A DNA stretch of 28,401 nucleotides. Source: a virus. The notes beneath the pieces were generated by a model. The model searched no databases. It saw only the letters and a program-made list of their open reading frames with translations, and was not told the DNA's origin. Below, piece after piece: positions 20,101-27,289 of the stretch. The stretch lies in the IMG/VR virus record IMGVR_UViG_3300046171_000159, positions 1 to 28,401 of that record. The stretch is one strand, 5' to 3'. Each line of letters begins with the position of its first letter. The first letter of the stretch is position 1. A program made the translations under genes and the position numbers.

Positions 20101-20381
20101 AACAAAGTAAAATCATCGCTAGTTCTCATACCTTTGAGTATATCGGTTCTGGTAATGACATCACTACGGCAACACCTAAGAGAGGTGGTGTTACGATCCA
20201 AGCAAACGAAGTTGTATCTACAAATGGGGGTAATGTAATCTATACCAGTACTGATCAGTCTGGTAATTTTAGAATTGGTGATGACTTCCAAATCAATCAG
20301 GCAACAGGAACAGTTAGTGGAAGAGCATTCTCCAAGAGTTTGTTCTCAGAAATGACCCCCTTCATTCTAGCACTTAGTTAA
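17139..20381 (+). CDS. Long fibre-like structural protein: coiled-coil shaft, beta repeats, pectate-lyase-like helix
   Basis: This 1,080 aa protein is intact. Residues 1-75 are acidic with LPS(V/I)xxY/I segments. Residues 78-375 form a long charged coiled-coil shaft, punctuated by four copies of a P-E-(I/V)-K-Y-Y-(D/E) motif (about 78-88, 116-126, 146-154, 329-336). A Gly run (MGGGGAGFI) leads to beta repeats like those of marine phage fibres (430-610). Residues about 613-830 look like a right-handed beta helix of the pectate-lyase type (NVFYVAKDGNDSNNGTS, then SGSVIKVLSGNYVESNPI). Two SGYT-type repeats follow (about 868-950). The C-terminus (STDQSGNFRIGDDFQINQAT, then FSKSLFSEMTPFI) matches a recurring cyanophage fibre end, from memory. 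A trimeric adhesin is the likely role. No catalytic residues for lyase activity can be assigned, and binding rather than cleavage is the safer reading. The next ATG follows its stop without a gap. Confidence 0.85.
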   Translation: MSNEDLPSINDIVEESNLPSYKDFIEVKQEEELPSVEEYIEEKVVDTLEEEDIETVLSETAPEWSELVRLVNDVRKDIPEIPEIKYYDEQLKELSDKLSQIQDLNEDKLTEIESKIPEIPEVKYYDADIQFIYDKIGRIKEEINSLPEVKYYESDLNSLKSRIEEVNQSIPTFPDWVQEVQEVPDFSWIGKTFSIIDDDFNKVQGHLDLIREKIDYRVNELNDTIATKEFELKIDVKDLTKNFDQTVVNLEETKDKLLKQVRDVSTRIWEQHNEFKDDDRKLKKSIISEQNKLKQSLQEQIKEIDTQSVKADEALLKFFNDLNEEVKSLPEVKYYDTEVSNIVEDIDSLKVNIEDIRNIVSLIKKDQKELKELKENYLLNEPPDEKESVGSGVDPLTPMDQKFATLDDLSNHYRIFINRIQTQLSTMGGGGAGFIKDLDDVTFDQTTGNNKLLIYNSEISKWVGIGSDEFNAVGAAGTWGVDSVGIHTAKVVGINTTSAKSGVALFVSGNIEATGNVTVGGTITYDDVRHVDSLGLSTFRSGLEVNTGTATTALLVRGDARITGILTIGTASVTIDGDNNTITTGIVTITNSEVTIGDNVRINAGATGINSAPNVFYVAKDGNDSNNGTSIDNAKLTIVGAVGVAQSGSVIKVLSGNYVESNPIVVPAFVAIVGDDLRSCKVLPNNVTQDLFHVNKGCKLANMTFSGHTAPAAAVAFPTSGATNVGGGKWKGPYIQNCTSDTTTGTGILIDGDKAVKTKSMNVDAFTQYNQGGVGVAVTNEGYAQLVSVFTICCDKAITVHKGGQADVANSNCSFGTFGLVADGVSPQQYTGVVTSSGAAGQDNIVINVGAVTTRPYDGQVVYFDQLYKSVKSITITNGGSGYTSTPSVTIVSPTGPNGEVATAFATLEGGVVTEITIISSGSQYTETPAVTISAPDSGTNATATSVISDTYFTINSSTPITAGITTLTLAENLLNTVGVASTAYFFQQSKIIASSHTFEYIGSGNDITTATPKRGGVTIQANEVVSTNGGNVIYTSTDQSGNFRIGDDFQINQATGTVSGRAFSKSLFSEMTPFILALS

Positions 20382-20714
20382 ATGGCACAGTTAGCACTTA
20401 ATAGATTCAAGACAGAAACGATTGTACTGACCACATCTGATCAGACAATCTACACTGCACCGACTGGATATACTGGTATAGTTCTTTATGCACACGTCAC
20501 CAATTATGCCAGTGATGCTACGACTGTGACAATTTCACATGTAAGGAGTTCTACTACAACTGAGATCATCAAAGAAGCTCAGGTACCAGTCAATGATGCC
20601 TATATTCCTCTTGATGGGAAGTTGGTTCTTCAGACTAATGACTCGATTAAGGGAAGTGCTGGTGCTAACAGTACATTAAAAGTTCTTCTCTCAGTATTGG
20701 AGACTGCTAACTAA
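20382..20714 (+). CDS. Small virion structural protein, fibre cassette
   Basis: This 110 aa protein begins directly after the TAA of the fibre gene (TAAATG), indicating coupled translation. It is beta-rich: LNRFKTETIVLTTSDQTIYT, PTGYTGIVLYAHVTNYASDA, TTVTISHV, and LDGKLVLQTNDSIKGSAG, ending LKVLLSVLETAN. This pattern of an eight-stranded small beta protein with 'APxGYTGIVL' is common in marine phage structural loci, but no specific function is known to me. Position directly after the fibre suggests a fibre-tip, decoration or assembly partner. Its own stop overlaps the next ATG. Confidence 0.8.
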   Translation: MAQLALNRFKTETIVLTTSDQTIYTAPTGYTGIVLYAHVTNYASDATTVTISHVRSSTTTEIIKEAQVPVNDAYIPLDGKLVLQTNDSIKGSAGANSTLKVLLSVLETAN

Positions 20715-20890
20715 TGCCAAGACTTATTAGCGAAGTAAATTCTGGTGGTGGCGCTGTTGGTATTTCCAGTGACGGTGTTGATTTAGGTAAAATGAAGACT
20801 TTGGATTATGAAAGTAATAGAATTGAGTTTGACAACACAACAGGTGTAGCCACTGTATTGTCAAACCCTTTGACTATTATTGGACTATAA
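20714..20890 (+). CDS. Very small protein (58 aa), fibre cassette
   Basis: A 58 aa open frame starts with an ATG overlapping the preceding TAA (TAATG) and runs to TAA at 20888-20890. The product starts MPRLISEVNSGGGAVGISSD, continues GVDLGKMKTLDYESNRIEF and ends in SNPLTIIGL. It fills an otherwise empty 198-base gap exactly. The composition matches neighbouring structural proteins (Gly, Ser, Thr, beta-forming). I do not recognise a family. It may be a short fibre-associated or chaperone-like protein; the overlap and lack of gaps make it likely to be a real gene. Its stop codon lies inside the TATAAATA late promoter of the next gene. Confidence 0.7.
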   Translation: MPRLISEVNSGGGAVGISSDGVDLGKMKTLDYESNRIEFDNTTGVATVLSNPLTIIGL

Positions 20891-20893
20891 ATA
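20886..20893 (+). promoter_or_regulatory. Late promoter box TATAAATA (exact T4 consensus)
   Basis: TATAAATA is identical to the T4 late-promoter consensus. It lies 19 bases before the ATG at 20913 and contains the TAA of the upstream 58 aa gene. Confidence 0.7.
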
Positions 20894-20912
20894 ATAAAAA
20901 CTCTTGTGTGTG

Positions 20913-22401
20913 ATGATTAACGAAGAGGGACTTAGGGATTGGTTTGGTAAGTCTAAATCAAAAGATGGAAAACCTGGTTGGGTTCAATCTGATGGTTCCC
21001 CTTGTGCTAATGAACCTGGTGAGAAGGGAACACCCCAAATGTTACTCCTCGGCCAAGAAAGCCAGTATGTCGAAGAAAGAACTTCGATCGGCTGACACAA
21101 GAAAGTCAAGACAAGATCCCGGACAACAACAAAAGTCTGGAGCAGCCAAACCAACCTACGTTTCTACTGACAAACCTAAGAAGAAAATGAAAGAAGAAAC
21201 CATCCTCGAAAAAGATATGATTGATAAGCAAGGTAACGATAAGTTCGATCGACATAAGCGTATGATTCGTCACAAACAGGACAAGTATGGTCGTGCTTCT
21301 GTGATGGATAAAATTAAAACTGGTAAAGATTACAAAGAAGAAACCTTTAACGAAGCAGAAGACAAGAAAACTAAAGGTAGTGGGACTAAAGATGCCTGTT
21401 ATACTAAGGTAAAGTCTCGTTATTCTGTATGGCCTTCAGCTTATGCATCAGGTGCATTGGTGAAGTGTCGTAAGGTTGGTGCAGCTAACTGGGGGAACTC
21501 CACTAAGAAAGAAGAGTTTGAAGGTTTCTATGACCTTCCTGCTTTCACTGAGTCTCAAATTGCAGCTATGAAGTATGCTGGTATTGAGGTAGAAGTTATT
21601 GATGAAGCATGTTGGAAAGGATATGAGAAGAAAGGTATGAAGACTATGTTTGGGAAGAAGTATCCAAACTGTGTCAAGAAAGAAGAAGTAGAAAAAGTAG
21701 ATGAAGCATGTTGGGACACTCACGAACAAAGGGGTATGAAAAAGAAGGGTGGCAAGATGGTCCCCAACTGTGTTCCCAAAGGTTCTATGAAGAAAGAGGA
21801 AGTCACTGGTGGTATTCTGGTTCAAGACGCGGAAGATTTCAAACCCCGTGAGATTGAATCAGTTGATATCATCAAGGCTGACCCCATCAAAGGTGGTCAA
21901 CTCCAAGAATTGGTAAGAACCAAGATTCAAACTGGTAACATGTATCAGGTTATCTTTGGTTGGAGAGGTAGGATGATGATGGTGAAGTTGTTCTTCCCTG
22001 ATGCATCTGTCCCTAACAGACAGAAGGTTGCTGATGCATTGAATAAGATGTATCCTGGTTCTCAGTTGAGATCCTATTCACACTCTATTGTTGATTATGA
22101 TGATCCATATATCAATGTAGGTGAAGAGACTAATTTTAATGAGATTGAAGAGGACATGACTGGTATGTCCCAGAAGTCTGGTGATAAGAGAAGCACTGAT
22201 AGTGGAGCTGGTATGACAGCTAAGGGTGTTGCTAAGTACAACAGACGTACTGGTGGTAATCTGAAAACTGCTGTTACTACTCCTCCTTCTAAACTAAAAC
22301 CTGGTTCAAAAGCCGCAGGACGTAGAAAGAGTTTCTGTGCAAGAAGCAGAAGCTGGACAGGCGAAAGAGGAATAGCTGCACGTCGTCGTTGGAACTGTTA
22401 G
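20913..22401 (+). CDS. Mosaic Lys/Cys-rich protein with several small conserved modules; one frame break
   Basis: Start chosen at ATG 20913. An extra C in the CCCC run at 21033-21036 breaks the frame; when it is removed GEKGTPKCYSSAKKASM reads through, giving 495 aa. Modules in order: residues 6-43 GLRDWFGKSKSKDGKPGWV with two Cys (DUF5872-like, from memory) followed by DPGQQQKSGAAKPTYVSTDK; 157-190 DACYTKVKSRYSVWPSAYAS plus GALVKCRKVGA; 233-253 and 266-286, two CW-x(6)-GMK-x(7)-PNCV repeats; 309-388 a folded central domain with YQVIFGWRGRMMMVKLFF; 433-495 a basic Cys-containing end (RRKSFCARSRSWTGERG, then RRRWNC). These modules recur in marine phages and large algal viruses, as I recall. 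Function is unknown; the high charge suggests nucleic-acid or scaffold binding. It sits directly before gp17, 6 bases away. Confidence 0.8.
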
Positions 22402-22407
22402 TAATTT

Positions 22408-24076
22408 ATGAGTAATGATGTTTATCTTGGTAATCCCCTTCTAAAAAAGGCGAATACACCAATTGAGTTCACACAAGAACAGATTGAAGAGTATATTAAG
22501 TGTAGGGAAGATCCTGTATACTTTGCTCAAAACTATGTGAAGATTGTGACCTTGGATCATGGTCTTCAACCGTTTAAAACTTATGACTTCCAAGAGAAGT
22601 TAATCAATAATTTTCACAATAACAGATTTAATATCTGTAAGATGCCTCGACAGACTGGTAAGTCAACTACCTGTGTGTCGTATCTACTTCACTATGCTAT
22701 TTTTAATAGTAGTGTAAATATTGGTATTCTGGCCTAACAAAGCCACAACTGCTAGGGAACTATTAGCGAGGTTAGCTACTGCATATGAGAACTTACCTAA
22801 GTGGATGCAACAAGGCATTCTGGTCTGGAATAAAGGAAACATCGAACTGGAAAACGGATCAAAAATACTCGCTGCATCAACTTCCGCTTCAGCTGTCCGA
22901 GGAATGTCTTTTAACATTCTTTTTCTGGACGAGTTCGCCTTTGTTCCTAATCACGTTGCTGACGCATTCTTTGCCTCTGTATATCCTACTATCACTTCAG
23001 GTAAATCAACGAAAGTAATTATTGTATCCACCCCACACGGGATGAACCACTTTTACAGATTGTGGATGGATGCAGAGAAACAGAGAAACGAATATATTCC
23101 AACCGATGTTCATTGGTCAGAAGTTCCTGGTAGAGATATTGTATGGAAAGAACAAACTATTGCCAACACATCAGAACAACAATTTAAGATTGAGTTTGAG
23201 TGTGAGTTCCTTGGATCTGTTGACACACTGATTGCACCGAGTAAACTGAAGTCTCTGGTATTTGAGAAGTCTATTCAAAATAATGCTGGTTTAGATGTAT
23301 ACGTTAAACCCGAGGACAAACATGATTACGCGATTACTGTTGACGTTGCACGTGGGGTTGGTAATGACTACAGTGCTTTTGTTGTTGTTGACATAACTAC
23401 GTTCCCTCATAAGGTTGTAGCTAAGTATAGAGACAATACTATCAAACCAATGTTGTTCCCAAGTGTCATCTATGAGGTGGCTAGGAACTATAATCAGGCT
23501 TTCATTCTGTGTGAAGTGAATGATGTTGGAGATCAGGTTGCTTCTATCCTCCAATACGACTTGGAGTATCAGAACCTACTGATGTGTTCTATGAGAGGTA
23601 GAGCAGGTCAGATTGTAGGACAAGGTTTCTCTGGACAGAAGACACAATTGGGTGTTAAGATGTCTAAGACTGTGAAGAAGGTCGGATCACTGAACCTCAA
23701 GACAATGATTGAGGAAGATAAGTTACTCTTCTGTGACTATGATATAATCTCAGAACTTACAACCTTCATCTCTAAATCGAATTCTTTTGAAGCAGAAGAA
23801 GGATGTAATGATGACTTGGCTATGTGTCTGGTCATCTATGCTTGGTTAGTTGCTCAAGACTACTTTAAAGAACTTACAGACCAGGACATTCGTAAAAGAC
23901 TGTATGACGAACAAAAAAATCAAATCGAACAGGACATGGCTCCATTTGGTTTTATCGATGATGGGTTGGATTCTTCTAGCTTTGTAGATAGTGAGGGTGA
24001 TAGATGGTCTGTTGCTAAAAACGATGAGTATGGAACTACTGGTGGTGGTATGGATTATATGTGGAATTCTTGGTAA
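22408..24076 (+). CDS. 17: Terminase large subunit gp17, one frame break
   Basis: gp17 is the ATPase-nuclease that pumps DNA into the prohead. The frame breaks at GGCCTAAC: reading one C fewer at 22733-22734 joins NIGILA to NKATTARELL and gives 555 aa (T4: 610). The ATPase half has an adenine-binding-type segment around FQEKLI, Walker A MPRQTGKSTT (about 79-88), Walker B ILFLDEF with Asp174/Glu175, and the coupling motif VSTPHG (about 206-211). The nuclease half has an RNase H fold with TVDVARGVGNDYSAF (Asp about 312), CEVNDVGDQV, and NDDLAMCLVIYAWL, giving the three acidic positions. Both halves are complete, so the break is very probably a sequence error in a functional gene. No intron or homing endonuclease is present at the break. 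Its TAA overlaps the next ATG. Confidence 0.95.
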
Positions 24077-24300
24077 TGAATATTGATGATCAACTATCAC
24101 TAGGTCCACTATTCCTTACAGATAGGAAATGTAGAACTTGTGGTATAACGAAAAACTTGATTGATGGATTTTATAAGAAAGGAAAAGGAATAAACCCATC
24201 CTCATATTCTTATGAATGCAAATCTTGTTCTATAAAAAGAATTATAAAAAATAGAAGAAAGAGGAATACATCTACAGATTGGTCATATCCTGACTGGTAA
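24076..24300 (+). CDS. Small zinc-ribbon-like protein between gp17 and gp18
   Basis: This 74 aa protein starts at ATG 24076, which shares its A with the gp17 stop (TAATG); the in-frame GTG at 24061 lies within gp17 and is unlikely. Four cysteines in two CxxC pairs (C19-x2-C22 and C48-x2-C51, in KCRTCGITKNLIDGFYKK and YECKSCSIKRIIKNRRKR) form a likely zinc-binding site. A basic helix follows, and the protein ends in DWSYPDW. The layout resembles the zinc-ribbon half of HNH/endonuclease VII-like proteins, but no HNH catalytic histidines are present. Similar genes follow gp17 in other marine T4-like phages, from memory. A nucleic-acid-binding helper of packaging or late transcription is an inference. 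Confidence 0.8.
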   Translation: MNIDDQLSLGPLFLTDRKCRTCGITKNLIDGFYKKGKGINPSSYSYECKSCSIKRIIKNRRKRNTSTDWSYPDW

Positions 24301-24311
24301 ACTTGTTTACC
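24296..24311 (+). terminator. Stem-loop at the end of the zinc-ribbon gene, possible weak terminator
   Basis: GGTAAA-CTTG-TTTACC forms a perfect 6-bp stem with a 4-base loop, containing the stop codon of the preceding gene. It lies ahead of the gp18 late promoter. The following bases (CCACTGTTTCCCC) give only a poor T-tract, so termination would be weak; an RNA end-protecting or processing hairpin is an alternative. Confidence 0.35.
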
Positions 24312-24341
24312 CACTGTTTCCCCATCTAAATCCCTAGTTTT

Positions 24342-24349
24342 CATAAATA
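24342..24349 (+). promoter_or_regulatory. Late promoter box CATAAATA before gp18
   Basis: CATAAATA fits NATAAATA and lies 34 bases before the tail-sheath ATG, just downstream of a stem-loop, so gp18 probably has its own strong late transcript. Confidence 0.65.
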
Positions 24350-24371
24350 TTTTCAGGTATAACTGAGAACT

Positions 24372-24377
24372 AAGGAG
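24372..24377 (+). promoter_or_regulatory. Strong Shine-Dalgarno of gp18
   Basis: AAGGAG, 6 bases before the ATG at 24384, is the best ribosome-binding site in the window, fitting the need for many sheath copies. Confidence 0.75.
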
Positions 24378-24383
24378 AAACAA

Positions 24384-26573
24384 ATGGCTACTCCTCAATT
24401 ATCTCCTGGTGTATTAATCAGGGAAGTTGATCAAACAGTAGGAAGGTCAGAGAACGTTCTCGACAACATCGGAGCAATTGCAGGACCTTTTGCTATCGGT
24501 CCTGTCGATGAAGCGATTACAATCGAGACCGAGCAACAGCTTATCAATACATATGGTAAGCCAATGTCTACTGACAGACAGTATGAGTATTGGATGTCTG
24601 CGAGCTCTTTCCTGAGCTATGGTGGTATTCTGAAAGTAGTAAGAACCGGTGGTGGTTCTTTGAATAACGCCAATGCTGCTGTTGGATCAGCAAGTGCTAC
24701 ACTTAGAATTGACAACTATGATGATTATGAAGAAAATCATCTGAGTGATAATTCTTTCGTATACGCTTCTAAGAATCCCGGTTCATGGGCAGATAATCTT
24801 AAAGTATGTACGATTGATAACGCAGCTGACCAAGTAATTGGAATCAATACTACTAGTCCTCTAGCGGCTGGAGCTATTGTTGGATACGGTATAACAAGTG
24901 CACTTTCTAATGTTGTTATTCCTGGAGCAGGAACAACTACAACATTTAATGGTTACCTGAAAGGTATTATCACTGGTGTTTCTACCGACACAGTTAATGG
25001 AAACTCAACAATTGCTGTTAAGGTTGTATCTCAGGTTTCTTCAGCTGGTACAGAAACCAAACTGAACTATCAACAATCTAACGGAGCTCGTTCGTTTGAA
25101 GCATCTGATGGTATTAAATTTGTAAACAACGTTGGTGTTAATACTGGTAATGCTTCTGTAACAACCGCCGCTTCAGCAGTTGATTGGTATGATCAACAAA
25201 CACTTGGTCTAAGTAACTCTACCGTTTTTTGGAAGTCTATAGCACCTAAACCTGTTGATAATAACTTCTCTTCTTCAAGAAGTGGAAAGAACGATGCTAT
25301 TCACGTTGTAGTTGTTGATGATGATGGTTCAGTGACAGGAGTTCAAGGAAGTGTTCTTGAAAAATTCCTAAGTCTTTCTAAAGCGAAAGACGCAACAGCT
25401 GATGGAGACAATCCTACTAGAACTTACTATAAGGATTTTGTTGCACTAAGCTCCAACTATATCTACGCTGGATATAACACCTCACAGGCAACTGATGGGT
25501 TCCACGGCACTTCACCTTTAGCTAACGGATTCTCAACAGGGTATACGGCAAACACAATTGGTGCAGGTCTTTGGGGACAAGATGCACAAGGAGTTAACTT
25601 CTCCTCTATTGGTAATAAGTCATACTCATTGAGTGGTGGTGTTGATTATCAAGCTGGTGGTGGTATGGCCGCTACACTTGGTGGGCTAAACACTTCTTAC
25701 AATCTCTTTAGTAATAAAGATGAGGTTGCAGTTGATTACCTCATAATGGGTCCAGGTCTCGTCAATGAGTCAGACTCACAAGCCAAAGCAAACCTAATCA
25801 TCTCACTAGCTGAGGGAAGAAAGGATTGTATGGCCGTTGTTTCTCCACATAGATCCAACGTTGTTAGTGTTAACAACTCGGCAACACAAACTGATAACAT
25901 ACTGAGATACTACTCAGCGTTAAGTTCTTCTTCTTACGCTGTATTTGATACTGGTTATAAGTACACCTACGATAGATTCAATAACGAATTCCGTTATATT
26001 CCATGTAACCCAGATGTTGCTGGTTTGATGGTTAGAACTTCTATCGAAGCTTTCCCTTGGTTCTCACCAGCTGGATTGACTAGAGGTGTTCTGAATAACG
26101 CTATCAAGTTGACTTACAATCCATCTAAAGGACAAAGAGATGTTCTTTATGGAGCTAGAATTAATTCTATCGTAAATCAGAGAGGATCTGGTATTCTTCT
26201 GTTTGGAGACAAAACGGCTCTGGGATACACTTCAGCCTTTGATAGAATCAATGTTAGAAGACTGTTCCTCACAGTTGAACAAGCTCTTGAGGGAGCGGCT
26301 AACGCACAACTCTTCCAACTCAACGATTCGATCACAAGGTCTAACTTTGTGAATATTGTTGAACCTTATTTGAGAGATGTTGAGGCTAAGAGAGGTATTT
26401 ACGGTTTTGTAGTTATTTGTGATGACACAAATAACACTCCTGACATCGTTGACAACAATGAGTTTAGAGCTGACATTTACCTGAAACCCACTAAGTCAAT
26501 CAACTACATCACTCTTACATTCGTAGCCACCAGAACTGGTGTTGCGTTTGAAGAAATTGTTGGTACTGTTTGA
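24384..26573 (+). CDS. 18: Tail sheath protein gp18
   Basis: The product is 729 aa and intact (T4 gp18: 659 aa). gp18 forms the contractile sheath around the tail tube. The N-terminus MATPQLSPGVLIREVDQTVG is the classic sheath opening (SPGV-x-x-x-E-x-D), followed by IGAIAGPFAIGPVDEAITI and SFLSYGGILKVVRTGG, the conserved core. The C-terminal part has WFSPAGLTRGVLNNAIKLTY, GARINSIVNQRGSGILLFGD, INVRRLFLTVEQALEGAANA and a final DIYLKPTKSINYITLTFVAT, the typical handshake region by which subunits link. Variable middle domains (about residues 140-330) are Gly/Thr/Val-rich. It has its own late promoter and the strongest Shine-Dalgarno here. gp19 follows after 33 bases. Confidence 0.97.
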   Translation: MATPQLSPGVLIREVDQTVGRSENVLDNIGAIAGPFAIGPVDEAITIETEQQLINTYGKPMSTDRQYEYWMSASSFLSYGGILKVVRTGGGSLNNANAAVGSASATLRIDNYDDYEENHLSDNSFVYASKNPGSWADNLKVCTIDNAADQVIGINTTSPLAAGAIVGYGITSALSNVVIPGAGTTTTFNGYLKGIITGVSTDTVNGNSTIAVKVVSQVSSAGTETKLNYQQSNGARSFEASDGIKFVNNVGVNTGNASVTTAASAVDWYDQQTLGLSNSTVFWKSIAPKPVDNNFSSSRSGKNDAIHVVVVDDDGSVTGVQGSVLEKFLSLSKAKDATADGDNPTRTYYKDFVALSSNYIYAGYNTSQATDGFHGTSPLANGFSTGYTANTIGAGLWGQDAQGVNFSSIGNKSYSLSGGVDYQAGGGMAATLGGLNTSYNLFSNKDEVAVDYLIMGPGLVNESDSQAKANLIISLAEGRKDCMAVVSPHRSNVVSVNNSATQTDNILRYYSALSSSSYAVFDTGYKYTYDRFNNEFRYIPCNPDVAGLMVRTSIEAFPWFSPAGLTRGVLNNAIKLTYNPSKGQRDVLYGARINSIVNQRGSGILLFGDKTALGYTSAFDRINVRRLFLTVEQALEGAANAQLFQLNDSITRSNFVNIVEPYLRDVEAKRGIYGFVVICDDTNNTPDIVDNNEFRADIYLKPTKSINYITLTFVATRTGVAFEEIVGTV

Positions 26574-26591
26574 TCGATACTAACACATTAA

Positions 26592-26597
26592 AGAGGA
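26592..26597 (+). promoter_or_regulatory. Shine-Dalgarno of gp19
   Basis: AGAGGA, 9 bases before the gp19 ATG at 26607, is a good ribosome-binding site; no late box is seen in the gp18-gp19 gap, so gp19 is probably read from the gp18 transcript. Confidence 0.6.
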
Positions 26598-26606
26598 ACC
26601 CTAAAA

Positions 26607-27239
26607 ATGGCACAAACAAAAACACTTTCTAATTTCAAATCCAGGTTAGCGGGCGGTGGCGCCCGTAATAACTTGTTTGAGGTAACTCTTCCTTCATTCC
26701 CCGGAGCCGCTTCGGATTTCTGGGGTGAGGGTGAGAACGAATCAAACACCAAAATGTCCTTCTTGTGTAAGGCAGCTGTACTTCCGGCATCTAATGTTCC
26801 TGAAATTCCAGTTGCTTTTAGAGGAAGAATTTTGAAAGTTGCTGGAGACAGAACTTTCGATCCCTGGACTGTAACTATCATCAATGACGAGGACTTCGGT
26901 CTGAGAACATCATTCGAAGCTTGGATGAACAAGCTTTCTAAACTGAATGATGCAACTGGTGTTACTAACCCCACTTCTTACATGACCAATGCTTATGTTA
27001 AGCAACTTGGTCGTGGTTCAAAAAGATTTTCTGAAGAGAATAGTGGTGGTGAATCATCTGTTCTTAGAACTTATAAGTTCTATGATATCTGGCCTACTAA
27101 TGTATCAGAGATCTCTTTGGGTTATGATCAGTCTGACGCTATCGAAGAGTTTACGGTAACATTCGCTGTTCAATACTTCACTATTGGTGAAGCTGAAGAG
27201 TCTGGATCATCTGATGATCAAGTAGGAACAATCCAGTAA
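26607..27239 (+). CDS. 19: Tail tube protein gp19
   Basis: The product is 210 aa, longer than T4 gp19 (163 aa). gp19 hexamers stack into the inner tube through which DNA passes. The sequence opens LSNFKSRLAGGGARNNLFEV, the usual tube N-terminus of T4-like phages (RxNxFEV), followed by FLCKAAVLPASNVPEIPVAF and RILKVAGDRTFDPWTVTIIN with DEDFGLRTSFEAWMNKL. It ends with SLGYDQSDAIEEFTVTFAVQ, the closing strand of the tube fold. The last 15 residues are acidic and flexible. It lies between gp18 and gp20 as in T4, on the same strand, and shares the gp18 promoter. Confidence 0.95.
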   Translation: MAQTKTLSNFKSRLAGGGARNNLFEVTLPSFPGAASDFWGEGENESNTKMSFLCKAAVLPASNVPEIPVAFRGRILKVAGDRTFDPWTVTIINDEDFGLRTSFEAWMNKLSKLNDATGVTNPTSYMTNAYVKQLGRGSKRFSEENSGGESSVLRTYKFYDIWPTNVSEISLGYDQSDAIEEFTVTFAVQYFTIGEAEESGSSDDQVGTIQ

Positions 27240-27249
27240 GTTTTAGCCT

Positions 27250-27257
27250 GATAAATA
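27250..27257 (+). promoter_or_regulatory. Late promoter box GATAAATA before gp20
   Basis: GATAAATA lies in the 50-base gp19-gp20 gap, 32 bases before the portal ATG. Confidence 0.65.
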
Positions 27258-27289
27258 GATAGAACGGAAGTTTCTAGTTTTATCTAATA

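Noticed and set aside
22700-22760. Intron, intein or homing endonuclease insertion in gp17
   Set aside because: The two halves join with a one-base change and no extra sequence, so there is no room for an inserted element.
24076-24300. HNH homing endonuclease call for the zinc-ribbon gene
   Set aside because: The CxxC pairs are present but no histidine-asparagine-histidine catalytic motif is visible.
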